The translations under genes were made by a program, and so were the position numbers. DNA of 64,000 bases. Source: Oegoconia quadripuncta. Lineage: Eukaryota > Arthropoda > Insecta > Lepidoptera > Autostichidae. The stretch spans positions 9,553,001-9,617,000 of the forward strand of contig OX438745.1 in assembly GCA_949316235.1 (NCBI GenBank). Reading direction: 5' to 3'. How positions within the stretch are numbered: position 1 is the first letter of the stretch; each line of letters starts with the position of its first letter. The notes beneath the pieces were generated by a model. The model did not search any database. It had not been told where the DNA came from and saw only the letters and a list, made by a program, of their open reading frames with translations. This document shows, piece after piece, positions 37,601-49,344 of this stretch.

Positions 37601-40600
37601 GCTTAGACATATCCATCAGGTTTTAAAGAATTATTGAAATATTTATATTGGTCGGAAATTCGATCAAATGAGATATTATCATATTAACGAGCTTTGTTTA
37701 CACGTTCTGAAACTATTTGTTTTATTTTAAGCCGTATAAATCGGCTACGACGCTGTCGGTGATTGGTTCCCAATTCTTAGTTTATTCTTCAAGATAAGAT
37801 ACAAATTGTGACTTACAAGTCAACGGGTTTTTGTTAAACTAAATCTCTACAATAAAGTGTTAAGTAAGTGTTACATGTTATGGCGAAAAAGCGACGAGAA
37901 CCTCGATAATAACATATATTTTAAATATCTTGATAGATATTAGATAGACATATTTTAACATAGGTTGGTATAAATGTGGTTTTTTTTTTTTATATGAGAG
38001 GGCGGCAAACGAGCATGCGGGTCACCTGATGGAAAGCAATCACCGCCGCCCATGGACACCCGCAACACCAAAAGGGTCACAGATGCGTTGCCGGCCTTTG
38101 AGGAAGGAAGGTTATTCTTAATTAACAGAAATCTGCAAGATATTTTACCAAAAAAAAGATTTGCGGTTCGATAAATGAACTTTATGAAATACTTAAAATA
38201 CTACATACATTATAGCATTGTCTCACAAGAGTGCCTCAGTATGAGGCACCTTACCTATACCTTAGCACAATTCTGTTGTCGTTATTATATATATTATATA
38301 TAAATATTTATTTTGTACACCTATATATTTATGTTTGTATTTTGTTGCTATTTTATAGATTTTATAGATGTTAATCTTTAAGTAGGTATATTTGTCTATT
38401 GATCTATGTATGTATGTGTACGTAAAAATATATGAAAGTTATTCACGTATCTACATCCCTATTTAATACCGTACAATCTACCTATTTCAAATATACTGTT
38501 CTTATACCCAAAGGTTGCATGGAAGAGATCGCTTTTAGTGATAAGGTCGCCAAATTGTCCATTCTATTATTACCAGTTTTCTGAAACTATATTTTCCTTT
38601 CTGTTGTGCAATAAAGTGTATTTGTATTGTATTGTATTGTATTGTATGAGCTGCCGTTTTATTTACCTTTAAATTTATTTTACATTTTGTTGATTGTTTA
38701 AAAGAGACAAATCCCTGGCGGTTTAGCTTCACAGTCGTTTCATTTTCTCCATTTCTAAGTTACTACATAAAAATCTTTCACATTATATCATTGTCTCGCA
38801 TCAAGATTTCTGTATAAACTGCCTTTAGCAGGTTAATAATTCAACTTGTTGATTATTAAATTTTTTTAACAAAATATAAACGACTACACAGAGTCAGGCA
38901 CTACAAAAAAAATATTGAAATGCTCGTATCTCTCAATCAGTTATATTCCGTGCTCCTGTTGTAATTATTATTATTTCTATTATATGAAAAAATATCATTC
39001 GAACTCGGCGCTCCAATTGAATGTAAATCAATGTACATTATAATCACTGTTACACTTTTTTCATACAAACCCAAACTGTATCTATTAATAGTTTCCTTGT
39101 GCAAAATCTACACAATCGTCTAAATATGTAATGCTGTTGTTGCTGCTGTTAAACATCATCAGCTCATAAACATCCCCGTGCAGGGATATAGGCCTTCCAC
39201 GTACACGCCGGAAAATCGGCCTTAAACCACCACGCTGGCCAAATGCGGCTTGGGGACTTCATAAGCTGTTTACCATGATTGCGAAAAAACTACTGATCCA
39301 ATTGCGCTGAAATTACAATGGGACCAACTTGAGGGTATCCCCTTTCATTTACAAAAAGAATCATGTGAATCAATCGCCAAACGGCCGAATTGAGAACCTC
39401 CTCCTTTTTGAAGCTTCCTAACTGTTTTTTAGATTTATATGTTAGGAAATAAAAATTTTAGAAAATAAACTTAACTCGATGGGCTATTAGCGTTTTTAGA
39501 AGGAACACATCTGATTTCCACCTAGTTGAATGCGAAAGATAGAAATTTTGTTACCCAATTTTGATTTCATTGAAATATAGTATGATGGACTACTTATGTT
39601 ATTTTGTCCTGATTAACCCCCGACGTAACACAACGGGTGTTATTGGTGGCGTGCAGCTTCACCAACCAACCTTTTCTATATAGTTCACTTTTATATTAAT
39701 TTTGATATTAGTTTTTTAGGACTTTTGGCAGTTTGGTGAGTTGGTTGCCCAAGCTTGGTTATGGTATTTTATAAGTCGATTGTCAACCTATCTGCCACAT
39801 ATAAATAATAAATAAATATCTCTGCACATACACACAGCGCCATCTAGTTCCACACTAAGCAACTAGGCTTGTATTATGGATGCCAAATGGTTGATAAACT
39901 ACACGAATACATTTTTTTTGTAAATAAATACATATATAAATGAAAAACATCCATAACTCGGGAACACAATGTCTGTATTCATTATACAAACATATGCCCC
40001 GAGCGGGATTCAAACCCGCGACCTTTTGGTATAGCAGTCAGAGTTTCTGACCACTACACCAAACAGGTCGCCAGTAGTATAGCTTTTAAGTTCAATAAGT
40101 GCTACCATAACGTCTTATTTTATACGATGGTTTCAGTTATCCCATGACGGATATAGATGGGATCATAGCATAACATAGCATACGCAAAGGAATTAGAAGA
40201 ACATAACAATTCATTTGATATGTAATATGTGCATCGGCCTCAAAGTCTCATTCATTACCTATCATAAATTAATTAAATTATTTTTACCCGGCTGCTAAAG
40301 AAAGGATGGTAACGTTTTTCGTGTGTATGTATGTTTGTAAGTATGTACGTACATATGTATACATGTATATACATATGTATACATGTATATACCTATGTAT
40401 GATGATAAACAATCATAACCAGCCCGTTCGCATAACCAGGCTATTTCACAATTAATAATGAAATATTATAATATAAAATAATAATTTTGTAATATAACAA
40501 CCTTTTTTTAAAAGAGCGACCTCTCGAGTTTCTTGCTTGTTCTTCTCAGGGGAAAATTGCCTTTTGAACAAGCAGTAGCTTTAAAAATGTAAAATCTGAC

Positions 40601-43600
40601 TATTTTAAGTGTACCCTGTGTACGTACAAAATAAAGCATTTTTTGATTTTGATTTTGATTTTGATTATGTATGTATGTCTGTTCCTTTGGTGCATCCTGT
40701 AGCCTAAACGGCTTGACAGATGTCGAAGTGCATGATGTCGTTAAAAACGTCTTGATACGTGGAGTGTCAGATACATGTTATGGTAATAAAATCCAACATG
40801 GCGTCCGCAAAAAACGAAATATGCTGTCGGCTTTTGTGGTTTTTAAATTCTTTTATAGTTACGTGACGGAAACCACACGACACTATGAGTTTCCAAAAGA
40901 TGTCAAAGAAAAGTCGGACTTCTTGAAAAATAATATAAGTTATGTTTATGAGTTTACAAGCAAATACACAGTGAGCAACTATATTTTTTTTGTTTTACCT
41001 CCTTTTAAGCATCCTAGAAATTAATTTATCTCTTCTTATCTTAAGATCTTAAGATCTCTAAAAATATAATATACAAAGACATATGATACAACACTTGTGA
41101 TACTTTGTTAATTGGATGGGGAAGAGACTGGTTACCCACAACACAGGGAATCCTAGTGTGGGGACCAGGGCTACCTCATTATTTATATTGTAACTCTGTG
41201 TTTGACACAATAAATGATTTTTACATTTTTTTTGCCCTTTGTGGATTCCACAGGGTTATGTAAGATGGGCAAAGCATAATATTGTCCACGAGAAGTTGTC
41301 CGTCATCAAATCTAATCTTGAGTGAGAGTATCATGGTTAGAACATCCATTTCATTTGTTTAGAATCCTTTTTTACAGAATGGGTTAGCGCTAATGATGAG
41401 GCCAAAAGTGGAAGAGCGCTTCCCGGTATCCCCAACTTTTGGGGGGCTGGCTATGTTATGTCAAATGGCCGGAATACAAGGGTATTAACGACCTTTCATC
41501 TTTAAAAGCATACCGACGATTCAAACCCGCGACCTCCGTTCTGTATATCTTAAGCTGTTTACACCAAGCCACGCTGTGCACCAAGCCACGCTGTGCAAAG
41601 AGACGCCATTGCAACTAGTTCGTATTTAGTCATCTCCTTGCGCATATTAGATTCGTTTACGTCACATTTATTTTAAATCACGAAAGATTGCCGTCATTTG
41701 TTTGTCTGTCAAATTACAAAAAAATCCTATTCTAAGCATTGATTTATAATTAATTATTATTATTATCCGACTGTTTTTCGAGCGTATGTATATGTAGATT
41801 TCTTTATCGTCTGTAACTTTTACGGCTTGACCAACTTTAAAGTGCCAGGTATCGTTCGATTCACCTTGATCATTCTAGAATGTCATAGGCCTTCAATAAA
41901 AAAGGAGGAGATTTTATGTTCAGCTGTATTTATTTTTTTAAGGTCAAAAAATCAAACATGACATCAGCTAAACACAAAATATGCTATCGGGTTTTTAAAT
42001 AGCTATTTATGCCAATTTTAAATTCATTCACATCCCGTCTACTAGTTCTATTCCGTGGATTATCCCTGAACAAGGATCTTAGCATGGTGTCCAAAGAGAG
42101 TGCCACAGCGGCACCTGTCCTGGTCAACTTTAAAACCATACCGACGATTCAAACCCGCGGCCTCCGTTCTGTATATCTTAAGCTGTTTACACCAAGCCAC
42201 GCTGTTACAATTTTTACCCTAACGACGGATTTACAGATTATTAATCATAATAGAACATTAATAACACCATTGTTATAATCTTACTTGTAATAAGTCTGTC
42301 TCTGTAATGTGTCTAAATGCGTGAGCATAATAACATCTCACTAATAACTAATGCGAAAGTTTGGATGTTTGTTTCTTGCTTGCGAAACAGATGAACGGAT
42401 TGGGATGAAATTTGTTATATAGGTAGAATATACCCTCGATTAAGTCATAGGATAGTTTTTATCCCGATAAAAGAAGTAGTTCCGGGGGAATAAACAAATT
42501 AAACATATCCGCTATAAACTTATACTAACGCAGACGAAGCCGCGGGCGGAAAGCTATTTGTCGCACTAAAATCATAAGGTCGTTGAACATTATAATCGAG
42601 AGGAAGCTCGCTGGACTTTTACGCTGTGACTAAGCATGTTATTTTGATCATATTATTAGTTATCGTGGTTTCTATTTCGGAGTCAGAACGCTATGTAAAC
42701 GTGTTCCATACATTTACAACCATTTGACAGCAGAAATCAGAAACGAGAAAAACAAGGGTAGGTTATGTAAAAATCGTCTATTCTGTCAATCAGTCAGTTA
42801 GCTCAGTGAACGCTGATCAATACATAAATTGTAACATGTATTCTTTTTACTAAGGCGTACCTACTTTGTATTGACATTTGTACTGTGAATTATAGTCCTG
42901 ACCTCCCATAGACAAACCGATCAATTTGGTTTTGTGGGGTTAGCCTATGACCTATGATATGATGTATATGTATAATAAGGAAAAATAAATAAATAATAAT
43001 AATCTTTTGTCAACATAATTATGGACAGCAATTATTATGATCGTTTGGTAATTAAAAATGTCCTTAACGAGTTTCGAGTTCGACTGTATCAAGATAGATA
43101 TAGTAATAAAAGGAAGTTGATTTGCGTTAAAACAATCACTTGGTGCTGTCTTCAATACGTACCTTTCATCATTAATCCCATAGCCAGCAGTCCACCCATT
43201 CCCCCTTTCTTCCCTCCTCCCAAGACTCCTCCTTTCCCCCTTGCTTCACCAATCAACGCCCTGGCTTCCTCCGTAGCACTCTCATCCAGCAACCTTAGCT
43301 TCACTGAATGAGTGTCCAAGTAGGTTCCAAGTCTATACAGCAGGTACTTGTCTAGTCTCTCATCAGGTTTGGAAGGTAAAGCTCTTGCTAACTCCGCAGC
43401 GAACTCTTCAGCTTTGCTTCCATTTTCCTTAGTCGGTTCTTTAACGAGACTGACTCCTGGGAGAAGGTGAAGTTCTTCCTTCGCGTTTAACTTTTCCAGA
43501 ACGGATATCGCTTCAATTTTCAGACATGTGGGACTGAAGATTCCGTTCGAACAATCCTTGCCCATCGCTCTCGCAGCGGTTCCCACTGTTGGTTCGACAA

Positions 43601-43670
43601 CTTCAAGTGATTCTGGATTAGGCAAAGCAGTGGTACTGACCACTAAAACTAAAACGGATAACCGATACAT
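31677..43670 (-). CDS. Gene B: Osiris-family protein (DUF1676), 2 exons split by an 11.2-kb intron
   Basis: Exon 1 is 43670-43163 and exon 2 is 31930-31677 (253 aa); donor AAAG/GTACGT, acceptor TTTACAG/GT, phase 1 exactly as in gene C. Signal peptide 1-16 ([17 protein letters not shown]); C40 and C49 with [23 protein letters not shown]1676 block [18 protein letters not shown] at 106-123; Gly/Lys linker 145-160; hydrophobic segment 159-203 with [19 protein letters not shown]; tail [20 protein letters not shown], then Gly/Tyr/His and ending RRR. It shares roughly 60 % of exon-1 residues with gene A by eye. The long intron is mostly repeats. Linking these two exons is an inference from phase, signature and lack of any nearer candidate; the same acceptor could also serve gene A. 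Role: cuticle/apical-matrix trafficking by family, not shown here. Confidence 0.87.
31931..34334. other. Part of gene B intron 1, no recognised gene
   Basis: Only small repeat traces (32.92-33.08 and 33.32-33.40 kb). The 33.95-34.26 kb open frame has no recognisable domain. Confidence 0.4.
34335..34735. mobile_element. Nested foldback element, copy 1
   Basis: Ends AGGGTGAAATT... and ...AATTCACTCTGTATAAC. Internally CTGATTACGAACAACTTTCC and AACCATAGCCGAATTC are repeated in inverted orientation (GAATTCGGCTATGGTT, GGAAAGTTGTTCGTAATCAG). A shorter relative is at 36.2 kb. Confidence 0.7.
35770..36200. repeat. 213-base tandem duplication
   Basis: Unit with GTATCTATGGATATATAAAA, TCATTTATTAATATTGTTTA and TTTATGCAGTGTTTCTTTTC occurs twice (starts near 35781 and 35994), diverged by a few percent. 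Both units end before an AAACATCC-type RTE tail word. Confidence 0.75.
36228..36478. mobile_element. Foldback element, copy 2
   Basis: Outer ends ACAGGGTAAATTTG and AAATTCACCCTGTATAA-like. Inner inverted pair TTGACGCCACTCTTGATTA and AATCAAGAGTGGCGTCA. Same family as 34.3 kb. Confidence 0.7.
37195..37260. repeat. (ACACACAT)n microsatellite
   Basis: Runs of ACACACATAC and CACACACACA lying in the tail of a repeat (GTCCTTTTTCGTCGGGGCTC after it). A similar ACATACACATACATAC tract is beside gene A at 55.02 kb. Confidence 0.7.
37980..38110 (-). mobile_element. LINE-derived repeat, truncated
   Basis: Same start as at 54.04 kb (ATGAGAGGGCGGCAAACGAG, CACCCGCAACACCAAAAGGG), cut at TTTGAGGAAGG. Confidence 0.65.
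38455..38650 (+). repeat. LINE-type 3' tail with (GTATT)n end
   Basis: CCCAAAGGTTGCATGGAAGA, TTTTAGTGATAAGG and GTGCAATAAAGTG followed by TTGTATTGTATTGTATTG. Close relative at 56.42-56.56 kb. Confidence 0.6.
39798..40070 (-). mobile_element. tRNA-like SINE, family 2, full length
   Basis: Minus-strand copy: head at right (inverted GGTCGCGGGTTTGAATCCCG and GGTGTAGTGGTCAGAAAC), body AGCGCCATCTAGTTCCACAC, (AAATA)n at left. In gene B intron 1. Confidence 0.8.
40320..40670 (+). mobile_element. (ATGT)n tract followed by LINE-type 3' end
   Basis: 40.32-40.40 kb is an alternating GTATGT/ACATGTATAT simple repeat. 40.40-40.67 kb is the plus-strand copy of the 7.7-kb element, ending in (TTTTGA)n. Confidence 0.7.
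41375..41605 (-). mobile_element. Diverged family-1 SINE
   Basis: GGGGGGCTGGCTATGTTATG, then the inverted tRNA-like head with TTCAAACCCGCGACCTCCG. Ends in a short duplication of ACCAAGCCACGCTGTGC. A head-only copy lies at 42128-42205. Confidence 0.6.
42330..42560 (+). mobile_element. RTE-like 3' tail
   Basis: CTAATGCGAAAGTTTGGATG, GAAACAGATGAACGGATTGG and GAAGCCGCGGGCGGAAAGCT in order, as at 21.3 kb. Confidence 0.6.
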
Positions 43671-43723
43671 TTTGGAATAAAAAAAACCACCACGTCTGAA
43701 CTGCGTCGAATGCGGTTACACTT

Positions 43724-43756
43724 TGATAAGACAATTCTTTCGTTCAGCTTTTTATA
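43724..43756 (-). promoter_or_regulatory. Probable core promoter of gene B
   Basis: TATAAAAAG on the minus strand at 43756-43748, with an ATCAAAG initiator-like site about 32 bases on (A at 43724). A second CAGTTCA at 43703-43697 resembles the initiator of gene C and could be the real start. The ATG is at 43670. Confidence 0.55.
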
Positions 43757-44636
43757 TGTCTCACATAGTTGGATGATTAGTACGAAGTGCTCTTGCATCC
43801 ATTATATTTTCATAGAAGACTGATTGCAAAAAGACATTAATAATCGACGCTGATTTGTACCTTGTGTGTGTTGGAACACGGCGTATTTTTGATGGCGCAG
43901 CTTTAGAGTGTAAGGCTTTGGGTCATTATCGCAAGCAGCCATCGAAGTAGAGGGAACTGATATAAATGTCTATATTTTTTTACCTTTTTTCGGTATTAGT
44001 TCATACATTTGTATTGATACATGTCGAATTATCGTACAAGCGTTTCATCGAAGTATAGGTAGTAAAAGTATCTGCATATTTCATTCTAGTCTAGTAGACA
44101 GATCCTGCCTCCGAAACAATGGTTGGGGATTCAAAACCCGTTAGGTGTAGATGGAGTGATTAAGTTCCCGAGCTATTTATGTATATTTATTCGCCATCTA
44201 GTTTGTCTAATTTGGGACTTAAAAATTGGTGTCGTACGCATAGTCCTATAGACCGATGTTTATGAATATGTTCCTTAGCTTACTTAGAGCGCACTAAGAA
44301 AAGGTTTTGTAAAATTCCCACAGGAACGAGAGAAACGGGATCAGCACATATAACATCTCGGGGCGCTTTCGGTTTATGTTAAAGAAAATTTTACTCTAAG
44401 CAGATAATTCGTACACAAAATTATTTAGGAATTAGCAAAGTCACTGTGTTGTTACATTACCTAGAGATTATCATCTTTTGAATCTCAATTTATGATTCAA
44501 TTTCACTTTCAGTCGGAAGTTCGCCATCCGTAACCAAAAAAGTTAGTCTCGGTGAAGAACTCAATTTGAAACATTTCTTTCAATGATGGATAATCACCAC
44601 TCCGATCTACTTTGCTCCTGCTTCATGGTGAAATTA
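43757..44636. other. Upstream flank of gene B, no gene seen
   Basis: Searched specifically for a second exon belonging to gene A (GKALMT-type signature on the minus strand) without success. No repeat family recognised in most of it. Confidence 0.4.
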
Positions 44637-45224
44637 TTCATCATCATATCAGCCACAAGACGTCAACTTTTGAATATGGTCCTCCTCGATAGATTTCCAT
44701 AGGGTTGGAAGCTGCCTGTGTCCAGCGACTTACCTCAACTTTCATTAAGTCGTCCGTCCACCTTGCGGTTGCAGGAGCGTGGTCTCCACTTAATAATCCG
44801 CTCGGCGATGTAGTTGACTTTCCGTTTTCTACAAATTATTTCATTACTGATTGTATCCCATAATTAAATTATCAAGGACAAGACTAGTGACAGACTAGTG
44901 ATGCAAAGTTACGTAATTTTATCAAAAACGTTGGTAAAAAACGGATATTTTACGGTAATTTAAATTAAGGTAAAATTACCGGCGATTTAAGACGTTTTAA
45001 ATTTTAATTTGTTTTAAAACCCTTATGCGACGTTGCCGATTATGGCAGTCCGCCATATATATTGTTGCCGTATGTAGCCCCCTTCTTTTAGAATCGACGT
45101 AGTCGGGTAAGAACCAAATATTTTCCAAACAGTTAAACCGATTTTGATCAAACTTGATTATGAATGGGGGTTCAAAACCGAAAAACTCGACAGTATATTT
45201 CATATTATGAGGACGTCATGTTGA

Positions 45225-45505
45225 ATTCATTATCATCATCATCATCAGCCCGTAAACATTCCCACTGCAGGGATATAGGCCTTCCCTCGTATAATGAGGG
45301 AGTATGGGCCATAGTGCACCACGCTGGCCCAATGCGGGTTGGACTTCACATGCCTTTGAATTTTATTTCTCAGGCATGAAAGTTTCCTCACGATGATTAA
45401 ATTTAAAAAGTCATTGATACATGGCCTGCCTGGGAATCGAACCCGGACCTCCCAAATTGGAAGACCGCGTCTTAACCGCTGAGCCACCGTCGCTCTCGAC
45501 GACCG
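45225..45505 (-). mobile_element. tRNA-like SINE, family 4
   Basis: Minus-strand head GGTGGCTCAGCGGTTAAGAC and GGTCCGGGTTCGATTCCCAG, body with CGTGGTGCACTATGGCC-like and CCTATATCCCTGCAGTGG. (CAT)n at its left end. A headless relative is at 53.28-53.47 kb, and the 3.66-kb head piece is also this family. Confidence 0.72.
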
Positions 45506-46027
45506 CACCGACGACATGTTGGATTATTTACCATAAAATGTATCCTATGACACTTTGAGGATCAAAACAAATCTAACGGTACCTTGCGGGAAGTCGCTGG
45601 ATGCAGGCCGTTTCCAAACGGTCACCCTGGAATTTTATGGGGGAGGCCGAAGTTTAGCAGTGGACGTCCTGTGGCTGATTATGATGATGATGAACGGCAC
45701 CTTGCACTATAAAGTCGGTCATGTCGTTTAGGCTCCACGAGGAAACATAGAAAGCTACATACATACACTCCAAATACTAACTTCCTCCGGTTAATTAAAC
45801 GACTTATTTCTCGTAAGTTAATCAAAAATGTTTATGCGACATACATCCTTTTCATACCGAGGAAAAAAGTAAAAATTGGACATTGGACTGCCCAAGGCCA
45901 ATGCTGCATTAATGTACACTTGCAGCTGTAAGCTGATGCGTGATATAGATGTCTAAAAATATATTATCCAATTGTATGTACCTATATTTAATGTAAAAAT
46001 GAGATGTACCTATAATGGTATACTGAA

Positions 46028-46185
46028 TTACACTACCCCGGAAAACTGACCGAGGAACGATTAATCGAATCGGAGTACATTGCGGAGTTTGTTTTAATTA
46101 AAATTTTTAATGTAGAACAAACTCCGCAATGTACTCGATTTTCGATTAAACGTTCTTCAGTCAAACGTTTTTCGGTGTAGTGTAA
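46028..46185. mobile_element. Short TIR element (MITE)
   Basis: Almost entirely a hairpin: TTACACTACCCCGGAAAAC at the left is mirrored by TTTTTCGGTGTAGTGTAA at the right, and AGTACATTGCGGAGTTTGTT by AACAAACTCCGCAATGTACT in the centre. Confidence 0.75.
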
Positions 46186-46704
46186 TCGGTACACAATTTA
46201 TACATCCGTAAAAATATGGACTTATATAATAATATGTAAGTAATTGAATATAATTTATTATTATATAATTAATATTACTAAAAGCTTTTTATATATAAAG
46301 TCCCAGGAATCACACGCACTAGCATACACACTCATGCACACTAAAATACGAACGCTGAACGCATACAGATATACACAAACACTCTTTAACCGACTTTAAT
46401 TGTATAATGAACTACTCATGTTTACTTAATTTATTGTACAATACAATACAATACAAATACACTTTATTGCAAAACAGACAAGAAAATACAGTTTCAGAAA
46501 AGTGGTAAGAATAGAATGTACAATTTAATTTATTGTACGTTTGTTTCATTTACGCAAATTAGTCATAAAAGAGCGGGGTCTCCTGGTTGTGCCAGGATAA
46601 TTAAAAGAAGTCCCTCGGTCATACATTGTAACAGAATATCAAGCTACTGAATAAATGATTTTTCATTTTTATTTTTTTCATTATGTTCTCAATTAAATTT
46701 TTTT

Positions 46705-47032
46705 TTTTATGCACGACGGGTTCGTACTTGACCTCAATCACACCTGATGTTAAGTGAAGATGAGGTCGAAGGTGGAAGCGTACTAACCCGGAAACCCCAA
46801 CACATTTGGGGGACTGGTTATCTTATCTCTGACAACCGGACCACAACAATGCTATTAACATTGCTGCTTGGCGGCAGATTTAGATAAGATGGTGGTAGCT
46901 AGCCAGGCGAACATTTTAAAATGCCCTACCACCAACCAAACCGAGTAATTAAACATGTACCCCGCTGGGGATCGAACCCGCGACCTCCGAATCGTAAACT
47001 CAGTGTTGTTTACATTGAGCCACGGAGGCGGT
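46705..47032 (-). mobile_element. tRNA-like SINE, family 1, full length
   Basis: From TTTATGCACGACGGGTTCGT to the inverted head CCGCTGGGGATCGAACCCGC and GAGCCACGGAGGCGG. The cleanest family-1 copy in the window. Confidence 0.82.
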
Positions 47033-47509
47033 TTAAAAATACGCTCCGAATACAGAACCTCCTCGTTTTTTTGAAGTCGGTCAAAAAGAACGTAAGTCGC
47101 ATAAAGATTTTGATTAACTTTAAGGTTTACGTCTAAATAAATACGGCTGAATTCACTATACGACTTATGTCCGTAACACAAGCTTTGCCTAGTTTGAGGC
47201 CAGAGTAAGTGTCCGATATTTTGATTTATTTTTATTTTATAATCTCTAATATAACTATAATCACTTTCTCCAAATTGGCTGCTAATCAACTGTCATTTTC
47301 TATATTCCAGACCTCATCAATGTGAAGGTGGAGTGACGGACGAAGAACGACGTAATTACGATACTAAATAATTATTTGGCACCTCATAGCGGGAAGGATG
47401 GATACAAACTGTCCCATAATGGAGCACTGGACCAGGCTGTACCTAAATGGTGTGGTGTGTGCGGATAAGGTAGTTCCTGGTGCAATAATTGCATGTGTAC
47501 ATCACACAT

Positions 47510-47765
47510 TAACGACTTGTTTGGTGTAGTGGTTAGCAACTCTGACCACTATACCAAAAGGTTGCGGGTTCAAATCCCGCTAGGGGCATATGTTTGTGTG
47601 ATGAAAACGGACATGTGTACACGAGTTATGGATGCTTTCATTTATAATAAGTATTTATTTACAAAAAAAAATGTATCTCTGGTATCCACAACACAAGCCT
47701 ATAGTTGCTTACTGTGGAACTAGATGGCGCTGTGTGTATGTCAAGAATATTTATTATTTATTATT
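47510..47765 (+). mobile_element. tRNA-like SINE, family 2, full length
   Basis: GACTTGTTTGGTGTAGTGGT head, B box GGTTGCGGGTTCAAATCCC, body to GTGGAACTAGATGGCGCTGT and (ATT)n. It lies next to the 47.85-kb inverted repeat. Confidence 0.8.
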
Positions 47766-47846
47766 ATTATTTCTATTTTCAATTTCTTTTTCTCAGCATG
47801 AGCTGGTATTATCATACCATTTACGGGCATTAACCAAGTAAATGGT

Positions 47847-48462
47847 ATCCCACCAAAAACATTCTGTAAAAAACTAGCCAAGTCTCGATGGAGCTGCTTG
47901 ATTATCTCTAAAAAGTAATGAAATCTATACAAAGTCGTGCCAAGTGTAAGGTTCCTTACTGCGATTTCTTTATTATTATAGTTAATGTTGTGTGACTTGG
48001 CCGTTGAAGGGTACACAGGGGTACAAAACCAGGTGCTCCATGACACCATTGCACCAATCTGTCGCCAGAACCGCTATTAATGTTATTAAGAATGTTCAAC
48101 GGCAAACTATTAGCGAATAATCTGTGTGGCGTTTACATAACATTCTTTATACGTTAGTGGCTTTATCAAGCCTACAATTGACTGGTTGTTGAATCAACGT
48201 TATCCAAGTGGCAATTTTCCATCGTCAATGCGTAGCGGTTCTGGCGACAGATTGGTGCAATGGTGTCATGGAGCACCTGGTTTTGTACCCCTGTGTACCC
48301 TTCAACGGCCAAGTCACACAACATTAACTATAATAATAAAGAAATCGCAGTAAGGAACCTTACACTTGGCACGACTTTGTATAGATTTCATTACTTTTTA
48401 GAGATAATCAAGCAGCTCCATCGAGACTTGGCTAGTTTTTTACAGAATGTTTTTGGTGGGAT
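47847..48462. repeat. Perfect large inverted repeat (230-base arms)
   Basis: Arms 47847-48076 and 48233-48462 have equal length and read as exact reverse complements, around a 156-base spacer. Both arms carry the same incidental open frame, in opposite orientation. A transcript across it would form a long hairpin. No terminal target duplication or TE family recognised. Confidence 0.88.
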
Positions 48463-48473
48463 TTCACTTCTTT

Positions 48474-48520
48474 TTGTAGAAACGTGGGCATATTATATAT
48501 ATGCCCACGTTTCTACAAAT
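48474..48520. repeat. Near-perfect 47-base palindrome
   Basis: TGTAGAAACGTGGGCATAT is followed, across a TA-rich centre, by ATATGCCCACGTTTCTACA. Only the central bases break symmetry. It abuts the 3' side of the OTU fragment. Confidence 0.8.
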
Positions 48521-48658
48521 ATACTTGATACTGAAAGTTGAGTCAGTTCTACCATACACCAAGAAAGATATTGAATGGAAGAGACAAGACCCGTCTTTGA
48601 GCATACCAACTACTTGGTAGCCACTAAGTTCATCGTCGTCTTTTAATATTATCGACAT
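48475..48658 (-). pseudogene. OTU-type cysteine protease N-terminal fragment, probably from a mobile element
   Basis: Frame starting at ATG 48658 encodes DDDELSGYQVVGMLKDGSCL followed by FHSISFLVYG. The D-G-S-C-L-F motif is the catalytic Asp/Cys block of OTU deubiquitinase folds. OTU domains carried by insect transposons have this organisation (family knowledge). The frame runs into the palindrome after about 50 residues and stops, so the catalytic His half is absent. Upstream, a 0.7-kb leader and promoter-like sequence are on the same strand. It is a fragment, not a working enzyme. Confidence 0.6.
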
Positions 48659-49344
48659 TTTTTACGATAATTATTATCTTGCGAAATCAAACACAATTAA
48701 ACTCAACGACCTTTAGTATATGGACAACAAATCAGAAATACCGATAATATTTAGACTAAAACCTACTTATATCTTTAAGACTTCTTTTGTCTTAATAATA
48801 AAAACTTAAAGAAAATATTACTCTGCCTACTCAATCTATACAAACTATAAGCAAAACGTTAACTCTTAATTATTAGACAAGTGTCAATATAATTAATTAT
48901 CAATGAACTTTCTACCAAAGGTACTACCTACCTAGTACTGAAATACAGCTAAATTAATGATATTTTTAAACGAAACGAAGTAATATCTAACTAAATAAAC
49001 TAAACTAGAATACTAGAAAAGTACTTATAAACACGAACGCGATTCGAAGTACTGCCTAACTGTAAATTAAACCTAGAAAACTAAAAGTAGGTACTAAATA
49101 ATTAACAATTAAATAAAGTATTCAATTGAAACTTCTTTTAATTCTGATAATTAAGTAATAATCAGTAATCCGTCACTAACCATATAATTCCTAACCTATT
49201 TAAATCTTTGAATTAATATAATAACAACCTGCCAATTAACCTTAGCAAACCTCACGAAATAATCAGCGAAATCAACGAAATGCAAATAATCCCTCCTAAT
49301 CCCTAGCAAACATTTTCAAGCGCAATAGAAGAATGTCGTAAACG

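Noticed and set aside
40671..41024. 117-codon open frame
   Set aside because: Follows directly on a LINE tail and simple repeat, lacks a recognised domain and has repeat-like wording. Not supported as a gene.
47281..47345. Splice-acceptor-like TTCTATATTCCAG on the plus strand as an exon start
   Set aside because: No open frame or matching donor follows, and the flanks are repeats.
47741..48049. 102-codon open frame, mirrored at 48260-48541
   Set aside because: Arises from the 230-base inverted repeat read on both strands. No recognisable family or splice context.
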